Shown here piece after piece: positions 8,751-16,916 of a DNA stretch of 64,000 nucleotides. The stretch covers positions 84,090 to 148,089 of the forward strand of contig POSG01000007.1 of assembly GCA_003314535.1 (NCBI GenBank), given 5' to 3'. The notes under the pieces were generated by a model. That model worked only from the letters and a program-made list of their open reading frames with translations. It searched no databases and was not told the origin of the DNA. Every line of letters starts with the position of its first letter. Position 1 is the stretch's first letter. A program made the translations under genes and the position numbers. The stretch is from Geobacter sp. Its GTDB lineage: Bacteria > Desulfobacterota > Desulfuromonadia > Geobacterales > Geobacteraceae.

Positions 8751-9518
8751 ACTGACGATTGCCCGGAGAGCTTCGTCAATCTTGGCGGTATCGACAGAGG
8801 TGTTGACACAGGGCCCGAAGGGTCGTTCGTTGAGGATTCCCAGCACCGGCAGCGGATAGCAGTCCCTGATGCCGGTAGTGAGATCGCCCTCGCATGCCAC
8901 GGCGATCACCAGCTTGGGCCGCTTGTCCATGATGACCTTTCTCGCCAGCGTGCCGCCCGTTACGACCGAGATGTGGATGCGGTATTTTTCCGCCAGCCCG
9001 GCCAGGCCCGAGATGTCGCACCTGTTACAGCGGGCGCATTTCCCGATGTCGCCGGTCACCTTGATGTCGCAGTCGACCAGCTGCAGGCAGTGTGGAAGGA
9101 GAATAAGCACACGGTCGTGCTTGACCCGGGGGCGCTGGGATATCACCAGGCTGTTGTTCATGGATATGAAGGACTGGCGTATCCGGTCCCGGTGGATCCC
9201 CGCCATCCTGCCGAGGAATTCTATCAGCGGCAGGAGCAGCCTGATTGCCAGCCCGCGCAACAGGCGGGTCACCAGGATGTCCTTGCCGAGCAGGGTCGTT
9301 ACCAGGAGAAGGATTGTCCCGGCCACCATGACCATGATCAGGAAACCCAGGAAATAAGAGGTCATGACCGGAAGGAACGGATGCACGGCAGCAAGGCCGG
9401 CGCCCTGGACCCACCAGAGAAATACCAGTATGCCGGTTATGAGCAGGCAGGCGGCTGCCATCAATGCCACGAACAATGACTTGCCTGCGAAGTTTCTGCG
9501 CGAATCTGCACCGGACAT
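8748..9518 (-). CDS. DUF116 family membrane protein
   Basis: A 256-residue protein with two or three N-terminal transmembrane segments (about residues 15-38, 50-75 and 85-105) followed by a cytoplasmic DUF116 domain. That domain has a ferredoxin-like cysteine run (KCARCNRCDISG) and more cysteines in AVACEGDL and FGPCVNTS, suggesting an Fe-S cluster. In Geobacter-type genomes this gene sits next to fmt and def, as here. I chose ATG 9518, four bases after the fmt stop with GGGGGG upstream; longer readings overlap fmt. Function is unknown; the operon suggests a link with translation initiation, but this is only association. Confidence 0.85.
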   Translation of the reverse strand: MSGADSRRNFAGKSLFVALMAAACLLITGILVFLWWVQGAGLAAVHPFLPVMTSYFLGFLIMVMVAGTILLLVTTLLGKDILVTRLLRGLAIRLLLPLIEFLGRMAGIHRDRIRQSFISMNNSLVISQRPRVKHDRVLILLPHCLQLVDCDIKVTGDIGKCARCNRCDISGLAGLAEKYRIHISVVTGGTLARKVIMDKRPKLVIAVACEGDLTTGIRDCYPLPVLGILNERPFGPCVNTSVDTAKIDEALRAIVS

Positions 9519-9522
9519 GAAA

Positions 9523-10464
9523 TCAGTCCCCCCTGCCCAGGACCGTTCCAGGCCCGATTCTGCAGCCGGCCAGGAAATCACGGGCAAAAAGCCGTTTCTT
9601 GCCTTCCAGCTGAAGTTCCAGAAGAATCAAGCTGCCGCCGTTGCATGCGACCTCTATGCCTTCACGGTCAGCCTTCAAAACAGTACCCGGCACTCCGAGG
9701 CCTTCTCCCGTCGCCACCCTGAATACCTTGACCAGCTTGCCGTCCAGGTAGGTGAAGGCGCCGGGCCACGGGTTCATGCCGCGCACCAGGTTCCTGACCG
9801 CGACCGGCTCCCGGTTCCAGTCGATCAGGCCGTCTTCCTTCTTCAGCATCGGCGCGTAGCATGACAGCGAATCATCCTGTTTCTCGGGAGAAAGACGGCC
9901 GGCCGCAAGCAGTCCCAACGTATCGTCAAGCGCTTCAGCCCCAAGGATCGACAACCGGTCGTGAAGCGACCTGGCATCCTCCTCCGGGTCTATGGGTGTG
10001 GCCTTCTTTACCAGCATGTCGCCGGTATCCAGCCCCACGTCCATGAGCATGGTGGTCACTCCGGTCTCGGTCTCGCCGTTGATGATGCACCAGTTTAGGG
10101 GAGCGGCGCCCCGATAGCGGGGCAGCAGCGAAGCATGCACATTGATGCATCCGTAGCGGGGGATTTCCAGCAGGGACTTGGGCAGGATCTGCCCGAAGGC
10201 GACCACCACGACCAGGTCGGGAGCGATTTCCCGCAACTGTTCGACGAACTCGGGCGCACGGACCCTGGCCGGCTGCAGCACCTGGATCCCGTGGCGCTCA
10301 GCCAGTTCCTTTACCGGAGGCGGTACCGGCTTCTGTCCCCTCCCCTTGGGCCTGTCGGGTTGGGTAACCACCGCTACCACTTCGTGCCCCCGTTCCACGA
10401 GTCGCTGCAAGGTCGGGCAGGCGAATTCCGGCGTTCCCATGAAAACAACGCGCAGCTTTCCCAT
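9523..10464 (-). CDS. fmt: Methionyl-tRNA formyltransferase
   Basis: A 313-residue Fmt. It transfers the formyl group of 10-formyltetrahydrofolate to Met-tRNA(fMet) before translation initiation. Diagnostic parts are the N-terminal VVFMGTPEFACPTLQ, the catalytic loop INVHASLLPRYRGAAP (Asn and His of the N-H-D triad) and the substrate-binding stretch NGETETGVTTMLMDVGLDTGD. The length fits the family (310-320). The start overlaps the last base of the def stop (TGATG), so the two are translationally coupled, which makes sense because peptide deformylase removes the group that Fmt adds. Confidence 0.97.
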   Translation of the reverse strand: MGKLRVVFMGTPEFACPTLQRLVERGHEVVAVVTQPDRPKGRGQKPVPPPVKELAERHGIQVLQPARVRAPEFVEQLREIAPDLVVVVAFGQILPKSLLEIPRYGCINVHASLLPRYRGAAPLNWCIINGETETGVTTMLMDVGLDTGDMLVKKATPIDPEEDARSLHDRLSILGAEALDDTLGLLAAGRLSPEKQDDSLSCYAPMLKKEDGLIDWNREPVAVRNLVRGMNPWPGAFTYLDGKLVKVFRVATGEGLGVPGTVLKADREGIEVACNGGSLILLELQLEGKKRLFARDFLAGCRIGPGTVLGRGD

Positions 10465-10979
10465 CAGGCTCCCACCCGGGCTTCCTCCACCATGTGGCGG
10501 TATTTCTTGCGGAAGATGTCCTTTTTCAGGGGAGAAAGATGGTCCACGAACAGGGTGCCGTCCAGATGGTCGATTTCATGCTGGAAAGCGATGGCCAGGA
10601 GTCCGTCGACCTGGAAGGTGACCTCCTCACCCTCAAGGTCGAGCGCCTTGACCACGACTTTGGCATGCCTGCGTACATTGGCGGCATACCTGGGCACGGA
10701 CAGGCAGCCCTCTTCTTCGTATGAGTCGCCTTCGGCATGGACTATTTCCGGGTTGATGGCCACTATCAGGTTCGGCGGCTCATCCTTGGGTGAAACATCT
10801 ATCACGATCACCCGCTGGTGAACCCCGATCTGGGGAGCGGCAAGGCCGACGCCGGGAGCATCGTACATGGTCTCCGCCATGTCCCGGGCCAGTTCGCGGA
10901 TCTTGTCGGTTATTATGGTAACCGGCGCTGATTTTTTTTTCAGCTCCGGGTTTGGATAGGTCAATATTGTGCGTATCAT
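10464..10979 (-). CDS. def: Peptide deformylase
   Basis: A 171-residue type I peptide deformylase that removes the N-formyl group from nascent proteins. All three metal-site motifs are present: GVGLAAPQIG, EGCLSVP and QHEIDHLDG (HExxH), giving the Cys-His-His Fe/Zn ligand set. It is the first gene of a def-fmt-DUF116 unit on the minus strand; the 120-bp AT-rich gap upstream (10980-11100) should hold the promoter. Confidence 0.97.
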   Translation of the reverse strand: MIRTILTYPNPELKKKSAPVTIITDKIRELARDMAETMYDAPGVGLAAPQIGVHQRVIVIDVSPKDEPPNLIVAINPEIVHAEGDSYEEEGCLSVPRYAANVRRHAKVVVKALDLEGEEVTFQVDGLLAIAFQHEIDHLDGTLFVDHLSPLKKDIFRKKYRHMVEEARVGA

Positions 10980-11103
10980 ATGCTTCCCTGATTATTTGTT
11001 GTGTCTTCACTATATAAAATTTACATGCAAAAATGCAAATATTAACGTAAATCTTCCGCAGCGCACCGTATTACCGATTCCGCCTTGCAATCCGGCTGTC
11101 GAG

Positions 11104-11787
11104 CTATTTCCCGGCAATTTCCCTGAGGCGGGGCATGTTGTGGATCACCACCCTGCTCCCTTTTACATCGATCACTCCTTCGTCTTTCAGCTTTTTCAGT
11201 GCACGGGAAAGTGTTTCGCTCACCGTGCTGAGATGGGAAGCCAGCTCTCCCTTCCTGATCTCCAGGTCAAGGTAGGTGGTCCCCTGGTAGGTGGTGGACT
11301 TTTTCTCCGACATTTCGATCAGGTAGGCGGCCAGCCGGGACGGGACCTCGGCAAAGGTGAGCTCCTCGATCTGGCGGGCGAAACGGCGCACCGAAAGCGA
11401 GAGGGTGACGATCAGGTTGAGCGAGAAGCGCGGGTTCCTCTCCAAAAGGCCCATGAACGCATCACGCGGAAAGTAGAGCGTCTCCACCTTCTCAAGGGCT
11501 CGGGCCTCGGCCGGGTAGCGACCGTCACCGAAAAAGGCGGCTTCGGCGAACGTTTCCGATGGGTAGGCAAAGTGCAGAACTTTCTCCTTGCCGTCCGACG
11601 ATATCTTGGACAGTTTCACGCTGCCCGTGGCAACCAGGAAAAACCCGTCCGCGGGCTCGCCTTCGGAAAAAAGCACCTCTCCCTTGGCATAGGTCCGCTT
11701 GGTCGCGATGGCCGAAACTTCCGCGAGGTGCTCTTCGTTGAGGCCGGAAAAAAGAAGGGATTTCTTAAGGATCTTCAGGTATTCCAT
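11104..11787 (-). CDS. Crp/Fnr family transcriptional regulator
   Basis: A 227-residue Crp/Fnr protein. Residues 10-125 form the cyclic-nucleotide-binding-like sensor (GEVLFSEGEPADGFFLVATGSVKL), followed by a long dimer helix and a C-terminal winged helix with RKGELASHLSTVSETLSRALKKLKDEGVIDV as the recognition region. The N-terminus has no FNR-type CxxC cluster ligands, so it is not an oxygen-sensing FNR. The recognition helix reads STVSETLSR, as in the DNR/NnrR type, which sense NO; norCB lies about 2 kb away, so a role in nitrosative stress is possible but unproven. The stop is followed by the def upstream region. Confidence 0.9.
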   Translation of the reverse strand: MEYLKILKKSLLFSGLNEEHLAEVSAIATKRTYAKGEVLFSEGEPADGFFLVATGSVKLSKISSDGKEKVLHFAYPSETFAEAAFFGDGRYPAEARALEKVETLYFPRDAFMGLLERNPRFSLNLIVTLSLSVRRFARQIEELTFAEVPSRLAAYLIEMSEKKSTTYQGTTYLDLEIRKGELASHLSTVSETLSRALKKLKDEGVIDVKGSRVVIHNMPRLREIAGK

Positions 11788-11939
11788 GACACGTCATCCT
11801 TCCGTTCACAGGGCGGCGATGAAGTGGAAACTATACACCAGTTTTTCCATGTCTGGCTACTTCTATCTTGAATCTCGGCCCGGCAAGAGAGAAAACAGCC
11901 ATCATTCCAAGACATTTTTCAACACTGAGCATCATGCAG

Positions 11940-11968
11940 AAAAGGCGGCCTTTAATAGGCCGCCTTTT
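11940..11968 (-). terminator. Rho-independent terminator hairpin
   Basis: A 12-bp perfect stem, AAAAGGCGGCCT / AGGCCGCCTTTT, with a 5-base loop and T-runs on either strand. It lies downstream of the outer-membrane protein gene and upstream of the Crp gene, both on the minus strand. Confidence 0.85.
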
Positions 11969-12000
11969 CTATGCCGGTATCCTCAGCTTGGGAATCCAGC

Positions 12001-12214
12001 TGGTATCCATCAGGGGAGTCTCTCCGGGGCCGGAGCGGAACTTCCTCGTAGCTCGTGATAATCTGTCGACTCAATGACTCACTGGTCTGAGCTTTCACAG
12101 GTTTCAAAAGCTTTCCCGGTTCTCGAGATCTTGCACTGAACCCGTATCACGATCTCCTCGAAAGCCCCGCTCCGGCCTTCATCAACAGTACCGGGAGTTT
12201 CCGGATGAAAACTA
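12001..12214 (+). repeat. 214-bp palindromic element, copy 1
   Basis: This segment is about 80% identical to 35599-35812 and, inverted, to 38088-38300. The 3' terminus (GTTTCCGGATGAAAACTA) supplies the TAG stop of the outer-membrane protein gene. Internally GGCCGGAGCGG pairs with CCGCTCCGGCC and TCGTGATA with TATCACGA, so the whole unit can fold as one long interrupted hairpin. The left end (TGGTATCCATC) is the most decayed. Confidence 0.85.
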
Positions 12215-12823
12215 GTTGAAGAACACCCTGAAGCCAAAGGTCGTGGAGAAGCTGGTGGGATCGAAATTTCCGACCTTTTCGCCCGTCTGGAGCTTGATAT
12301 CCGCTTCCGGCGCGAAAACTGCCCTGATCTCAGCGGTCAAAGCGAAATTCCTTGCCAGGAAGTAATCCACGCCGCCGCTTACATGTCCCCCGACAACCGT
12401 GTCGATATCGGCTTTGTAACCGGTGAAATCCTTGGTGCCGCTCATGAGGATATCAATCCCCCCGCCCACGTATGGCACCAGTTGCCGTACCGGCAGGTTG
12501 GCGAAGCGGTACTGGAGGCCGATCGAAATATTGGTGGTGTCGAAATCGTAATCATCGCCCCACCAATCGTTACCTTCAAACGATGAATAGGTTACATCGA
12601 AATCCAGGGCTAAGTTGTTGGGAAGCCCGAAGATTAGTCCGCCTCCGCCGATGAATCCCGCATCGTTTTCAATGGTGCCGAAACGAGTATCCGTATCGGA
12701 TGGAACCAGCAATCCGAAGCGGCCGGTAAGCCCCAATCTGCCGTTGATGCTGTCTGCCGTTGCGACGGTTGTTGTAAACAACAAGCAGGATAACGCGCAT
12801 ACGAGAACGAGTACCTTTTTCAT
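12212..12823 (-). CDS. Outer-membrane beta-barrel protein
   Basis: A 203-residue exported protein. Residues 1-23 are a Sec signal peptide (MKKVLVLVCALSCLLFTTTVATADS) with likely cleavage after ATA. The mature part alternates hydrophobic and polar residues in about eight strands and ends in Phe-containing FGFRVFFN, the classic C-terminal signal for the BAM machinery. It resembles OmpA/OmpW-type eight-strand barrels (VPYVGGGIDI, NFALTAEIRA). The start at 12823 has AAGGAGGG upstream. Its stop codon lies inside the terminus of repeat copy 1, so the element may have replaced the original gene end. Specific function unknown. Confidence 0.8.
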   Translation of the reverse strand: MKKVLVLVCALSCLLFTTTVATADSINGRLGLTGRFGLLVPSDTDTRFGTIENDAGFIGGGGLIFGLPNNLALDFDVTYSSFEGNDWWGDDYDFDTTNISIGLQYRFANLPVRQLVPYVGGGIDILMSGTKDFTGYKADIDTVVGGHVSGGVDYFLARNFALTAEIRAVFAPEADIKLQTGEKVGNFDPTSFSTTFGFRVFFN

Positions 12824-12943
12824 TTTTCCCTCCTTCACGGCTTGGATGTTGTCAAGGTTTTATTAATTCTATCTCGTAATGCGCAATCCGCAAGATGCAC
12901 GGAGCGAACGCGTATTTTTGATCCGAAGATATACGGGGATGAG

Positions 12944-13219
12944 TTACCGCTTTCCCTGCGGAGCTCCATTCCCCTGGCTCGACAATTGGGCATCCCAAAG
13001 CTTGCCCGGTTCAGCTGCATACAGCTCAGCGTAGCCGCACTCACCGCAGATATGCGCTTTCAGCTCGAATTCTTTCGCCCCTTTGAACAAAAGCGCCCCC
13101 GGTTTCGTCTCGATTCGCACCGAGAGGCTCATGTCCTGGTACTCGCCGTTGCGGTCGATAATCCGGGCATTTGGTATGACCCTGCAGGAGCCGCATTTTG
13201 GACACTGCCCGCGTTTCAT
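12944..13219 (-). CDS. Small zinc-ribbon protein, unknown
   Basis: A 91-residue protein with two cysteine knuckles, CPKCGSC at residues 6-12 and CGECGY near residue 58, that probably bind one zinc ion. The middle is a beta-rich stretch. This arrangement occurs in small nucleic-acid or scaffold-type zinc ribbons, but I do not recognise a named family. The start is supported by GGGGGGGA upstream. It is followed on the same strand by the outer-membrane protein gene after about 120 bases. Confidence 0.65.
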   Translation of the reverse strand: MKRGQCPKCGSCRVIPNARIIDRNGEYQDMSLSVRIETKPGALLFKGAKEFELKAHICGECGYAELYAAEPGKLWDAQLSSQGNGAPQGKR

Positions 13220-13271
13220 TCAATCCCCCCCGAAGCCTTGTTCCCGTCACTGTCTTCAACAGCTCGGCCCG

Positions 13272-13580
13272 TCAATCGTTTTTGTTCATCGAAGCCCTGA
13301 TCACCCGGTCCCCGTCATGCTCGATTTCACAGACGATGCGCCCCATGATCCCGCTTGCAGTCACCAGTGCTGTCTTCCTGCTGTCGACGGGACCCGAACC
13401 GTCGATGAAACGGAACCCGTTCCGTAATGCCCTTTCCCTGGCCCCGGCCAGCGATGTCCCGGCGGTCGTCTCACGGCAATAGTGGGCCAGTTCGCGCTTT
13501 GTCTGCAACCACTGGTAAGCAGAGAAAAGAAACAGAAGCAAGATGATGAGAAGAATCACCTTGAACAGCTTCCTGATCAT
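13272..13580 (-). CDS. Single-span membrane-anchored hypothetical protein
   Basis: A 102-residue protein. Residues 2-20 (IRKLFKVILLIILLLFLFSA) are a signal-anchor, followed by about 80 soluble residues (ETTAGTSLAGARERALRNGF, and so on) predicted to be periplasmic. The start at 13580 is chosen because GGGGGGAAT precedes it and the hydrophobic segment begins immediately after. I do not recognise a family. It reads toward the zinc-ribbon gene with a 52-base gap. Confidence 0.6.
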   Translation of the reverse strand: MIRKLFKVILLIILLLFLFSAYQWLQTKRELAHYCRETTAGTSLAGARERALRNGFRFIDGSGPVDSRKTALVTASGIMGRIVCEIEHDGDRVIRASMNKND

Positions 13581-13719
13581 GATATTCCCCCCGCATTTCA
13601 GATTGGTTTGTTCAAGGAATACTGGATAACGGAATGTATCAGACGCACTGGCAGCCGTCAATCATGAGACGGAAGACCTAATACAGGAAATATTTCCCGG
13701 GACCGCGGTTCTCCCCTTA

Positions 13720-15051
13720 CTATTCGGCTCTCCCCGTGGCGGGTTTCAAAAACAGAAGGTCGACAACCGTCACAACTACGCCGGCAAAGAAGAAAATCCC
13801 AAGCGCAAAAGTAGCGCCCATCCAGAACCGCATATAGGATTGGGCGGTCATGTATCCCAGGCCCAGGATACGCTCCAGGTACGTCTGCAGCACACCGGCA
13901 ATGCCGAAAGTGAGCCCCATGAGCATCATGGCGCAGCACATGGTCCAGAAGCCGAACTTGGCTCGTGTCGGACGGTATGTCTCGATTCCCTTGAGCTTGG
14001 GTATGGCATAGTAGAACACTGTCAGGTTGAGCAATGCATACGCTCCGAAGAAGGCCATATGACCGTGGGAGACGGTGACCTGGGAACCGTGGGTGTAATA
14101 GTTGATCTGTGGCAGTGTATGCGCAAATCCCCAAACCCCTGCACCGATGAAATGGAAGATTGCGCAGGCAACGGCCAGGGTCCAGGTATGGGGATTTGCG
14201 ATTTGCTCCCGACGGTGCTTGAGATGGTTCATGGTGTCGATGACCATCAGCAATATGGGCAGGGGTTCCATGGCGGAGAAAACACCGCCCACCCAGAGCC
14301 AGTACCGGGGAGCGCCGACCCAGTAGTAGTGGTGTCCGGTTCCGGCGATGCCGGTAAACAGGAACAGGCCGATCTCCACGTACAGCCATTTTTCCACGAC
14401 ACTGCGCTCCACGCCGGTCAGTTTCAGTAGCACGAACGCCATGATGGCGCCGGTTACCAGTTCCCAGGAGCCTTCGACCCAGAGGTGTATGACCCACCAC
14501 CAGTAATACCAGTCGAGGACTTCGTTCCTGTAAAACGGTATGCCGAAGAGATAGAGGACCGCAATGAAAACAAGGCCTCCGAGGAGCACCCCCTGGATGA
14601 CGGTCCAGCGTTTCGCCCTGAACATGGTCATCCCGATGTTGAACAGGAAGATCAGCGCTCCAGCAGCAACGACATAATTGAGCGGCGGTGGTATCTCCAG
14701 CAGAGGCCGCCCCTTGGTCCAGCCGAAAACAAAACCGGCGATGGCGATCACGCCGGTTGCGACAAAAGCCATGAGCTGCAGCCAGGCCAGTTTCTGCGAG
14801 TAGACCTCGCTGGAAGTCTCCTCCGGGATTATGTAATAGGTGCCCCCCATGAATCCCAGCAGCATCCATAGGACCAGCAGGTTGGTGTGGATGGCCCGCG
14901 CCGTGGCGAACGGGAAGACGTCAACGATCTGCTGTGGTACGGTAAACGCGTAGTTGAAGGCCAGCCAGAGGCCCATGATGACCTGCAGCACGAAGAGCAC
15001 GAGAGCGATCCTGAAATACCAGTGGGCGATTTTCTGGGATTGATATTCCAT
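13720..15051 (-). CDS. norB: Nitric oxide reductase large subunit
   Basis: A 443-residue, twelve-helix haem-copper oxidase relative that reduces 2 NO to N2O at a haem b3-FeB site. Haem and FeB histidines are visible in IHTNLLVLWML, in the HLWVEGSWE helix, in the GTGHHYYWVG pair and in VSHGHMAFFGAY. The HLWVEG/WE stretch has the glutamate typical of cNOR rather than the oxidase Tyr-His pair. It follows norC by 11 bases with GGGAGA before its ATG. In this type of bacterium it is more likely a defence against NO than a respiratory denitrification gene, because no other denitrification gene is seen here. Confidence 0.93.
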   Translation of the reverse strand: MEYQSQKIAHWYFRIALVLFVLQVIMGLWLAFNYAFTVPQQIVDVFPFATARAIHTNLLVLWMLLGFMGGTYYIIPEETSSEVYSQKLAWLQLMAFVATGVIAIAGFVFGWTKGRPLLEIPPPLNYVVAAGALIFLFNIGMTMFRAKRWTVIQGVLLGGLVFIAVLYLFGIPFYRNEVLDWYYWWWVIHLWVEGSWELVTGAIMAFVLLKLTGVERSVVEKWLYVEIGLFLFTGIAGTGHHYYWVGAPRYWLWVGGVFSAMEPLPILLMVIDTMNHLKHRREQIANPHTWTLAVACAIFHFIGAGVWGFAHTLPQINYYTHGSQVTVSHGHMAFFGAYALLNLTVFYYAIPKLKGIETYRPTRAKFGFWTMCCAMMLMGLTFGIAGVLQTYLERILGLGYMTAQSYMRFWMGATFALGIFFFAGVVVTVVDLLFLKPATGRAE

Positions 15052-15062
15052 CTGCTGTCTCC

Positions 15063-15764
15063 CTATTTCAGGCCCGCGAGGAAGCTGGCAACCTCTTCCA
15101 GTTCACGGTCCGACAGAGCGGTTTGGGGGGGCATCATGGCATTGGGGTTGACGCTTTTCGGATCCTTCACGTAGTGCTCGATCTGCTCCAGGGTAAGCTT
15201 GCGGCCAATGGTGTCCAGTACCGGGCCGAAGGTCCCGCCCGTGCCGTGCAGCGAATGGCAGTTCATGCAGCCCTTTTCCTGGAACACCGCCGCTCCTGGT
15301 GTGACTCCCGCCATGGCAACCATCCGCTTCTCGCCGCGGGTTAGGCGCTTCCTGCTGTCCTGTGGCGGCCAGTCGCCGTTGTCGATTCCCCCGACCCAGT
15401 TGAAAAAGGACAAGATGTTTTCCGTATCGGCATCGGAAATGTCCTGCCGTGGCATCTTGCGCATCGAAGCTGCAAACGCAAGCTCGGGATGCCTGATCCT
15501 GTAACGCACGCCGACTTCGCCGATCCTTTGCATCACCCTCGTCAGGTCGGGTGCATAGTATCCCCCGAAGCCCAGTATGGTGTGGCAATCGTTGCAGTTA
15601 TGCTTTTCAAATGCTTTTTTCCCCGCCACCACCGTGTCCGACAGCCTGTCGGCATGGGAAAGGGCATCCACCTGGCGGTGCATGTCCCAGGTAAGCCCCA
15701 GGAACAGCGCCGCTGACGAAAGAGTGCCCAACAAAAAAATCCAGAAAGCCGCCTTCTTCGTCAT
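15063..15764 (-). CDS. norC: Nitric oxide reductase cytochrome c subunit (two CxxCH sites)
   Basis: A 233-residue protein with an N-terminal membrane anchor (about residues 6-24) and two c-type haem sites, CNDCH at 57-61 and CMNCH at 166-170, plus a possible methionine ligand in MMPPQTALS near the C-terminus. The first domain with HNCNDCHTILGFGGYYAPDL is the canonical NorC haem domain; NorC usually has about 150 residues and one haem, so the C-terminal cytochrome domain here is an extra module. The start at 15764 has GGAGGAG upstream. It is cotranscribed with norB. Electrons presumably enter through the second domain. Confidence 0.9.
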   Translation of the reverse strand: MTKKAAFWIFLLGTLSSAALFLGLTWDMHRQVDALSHADRLSDTVVAGKKAFEKHNCNDCHTILGFGGYYAPDLTRVMQRIGEVGVRYRIRHPELAFAASMRKMPRQDISDADTENILSFFNWVGGIDNGDWPPQDSRKRLTRGEKRMVAMAGVTPGAAVFQEKGCMNCHSLHGTGGTFGPVLDTIGRKLTLEQIEHYVKDPKSVNPNAMMPPQTALSDRELEEVASFLAGLK

Positions 15765-16282
15765 CTGCTCTCCTCCTCCGCATATGGATTGATTCAAACA
15801 GGTCCAATGCAGTCACGCATTTGGGAATTCCACGTGATTTGGCAACCACCGGTCAAGCCTCGGATAAATAAGGCATCTCCTTCAGACTTTTATAAATTGT
15901 ATCACCCATATGCCTTCCGTACAGGTCATCCTGAAAAGACAATCGGGTGTTTGACGGGAATTAAAAGATGAACAAGAAGTCGGGACCAGTTTGCGGAAAG
16001 GAGTGAGACACCGGAGGGGGAGGGGCGGTTCTGTTGGCATCAGAACCGCCTCCAACAACGAAAGAGAAGATTGACGAATGGGATCCGCCAACTCTGCAAA
16101 TTACAGCAATACACATGCCAATCAATGAACAATACCGACAGTCAATCCCCAACTATCCGATATTTTGCAGTTTATTAACTTTGAACTTTCGATGTCAGCG
16201 CAACAACTGCTCGGTGTTGCCGACCGTAATCCGGCAAATGAGACAGTTGTATCGTGATAACTGTACATTTTCTCCAAGGCGA
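15765..16282. other. Gene-free stretch upstream of norC, with one hairpin
   Basis: No convincing gene on either strand. A 10-bp stem (GGCGGTTCTG at 16024-16033 pairing with CAGAACCGCC at 16041-16050, loop TTGGCAT) is the only structure I see; it lacks a T-run. Near the norC start, TTGATTCAA at 15788-15796 could be a degenerate Crp/Fnr-type site, but the match is too short to claim. Confidence 0.5.
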
Positions 16283-16660
16283 TCAGAGGTTTTCGTCCGG
16301 AAAGGAAACTATCAAGCCGTGGGTGTCATCGTTGAAGGTCGCCGGCAGCATTCTCAGGGTTATCAGGCTGGCTTCCCGGCTGCCACCCCTGAGGAGGCAA
16401 TACATCTGGTACCTGAGTCCATGGGAAGTAAGCAGTTCGCTCTCGGTGCATCCGCCCGCAAAACCGATCTTCAGCTTGGTCGCCGGTACAAAGAACAGAT
16501 CCCATACCCTTGCATCCTGCTTCTGGTGCCCCTGGCACGCATTGTCCAACTCTGTCCACTGGCAACACAAGTTCCACACCCGCTCGGTCATCAGGACCTG
16601 GCAGCAGAACCCGGCTTCCGCAGCTTCTTCGGTCACGTCGACGAAACGGGCTTCGCGCAT
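16283..16660 (-). CDS. Hypothetical protein with cysteine pairs
   Basis: A 125-residue protein starting MREARFVDVTEEAAEAG, preceded by an excellent ribosome site (AGAGGAGG). It has two adjacent-cysteine pairs, GFCCQVL and NLCCQWT, and single cysteines further on (DNACQG, GGCTES), with no obvious membrane segment. I do not recognise the family. It is divergent from the TusA-FdhD gene with about 255 bases between starts. The ribosome site and codon use make it credible as a gene. Confidence 0.6.
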   Translation of the reverse strand: MREARFVDVTEEAAEAGFCCQVLMTERVWNLCCQWTELDNACQGHQKQDARVWDLFFVPATKLKIGFAGGCTESELLTSHGLRYQMYCLLRGGSREASLITLRMLPATFNDDTHGLIVSFPDENL

Positions 16661-16916
16661 TGCTACCTCCTCTATTAATGAATTTACCAAGTCCGGGTCA
16701 AATGGCAATCGTTTCTTTCCAGGTATTGCCATTGCAATTCGCATGCGAGAGGAAGCTTTTGCAATAATTGAAAAAAATCGCTATCATCGGATTCACCGGA
16801 ACATCCTCAACCGGAAAAACGGGCTGCAGGTTCCGCTAAAACAAAACCCGCTAAAGCCGCCCTGTCCAGGTCCGGCATTGACCGGTCCCGGAGAAATCCC
16901 TTCCAATGGAGAAGAC

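Noticed and set aside
13658..14869. Alternative minus-strand frame of 403 codons inside norB
   Set aside because: Arg/His/Pro-rich shadow of norB, whose frame holds all catalytic His residues.
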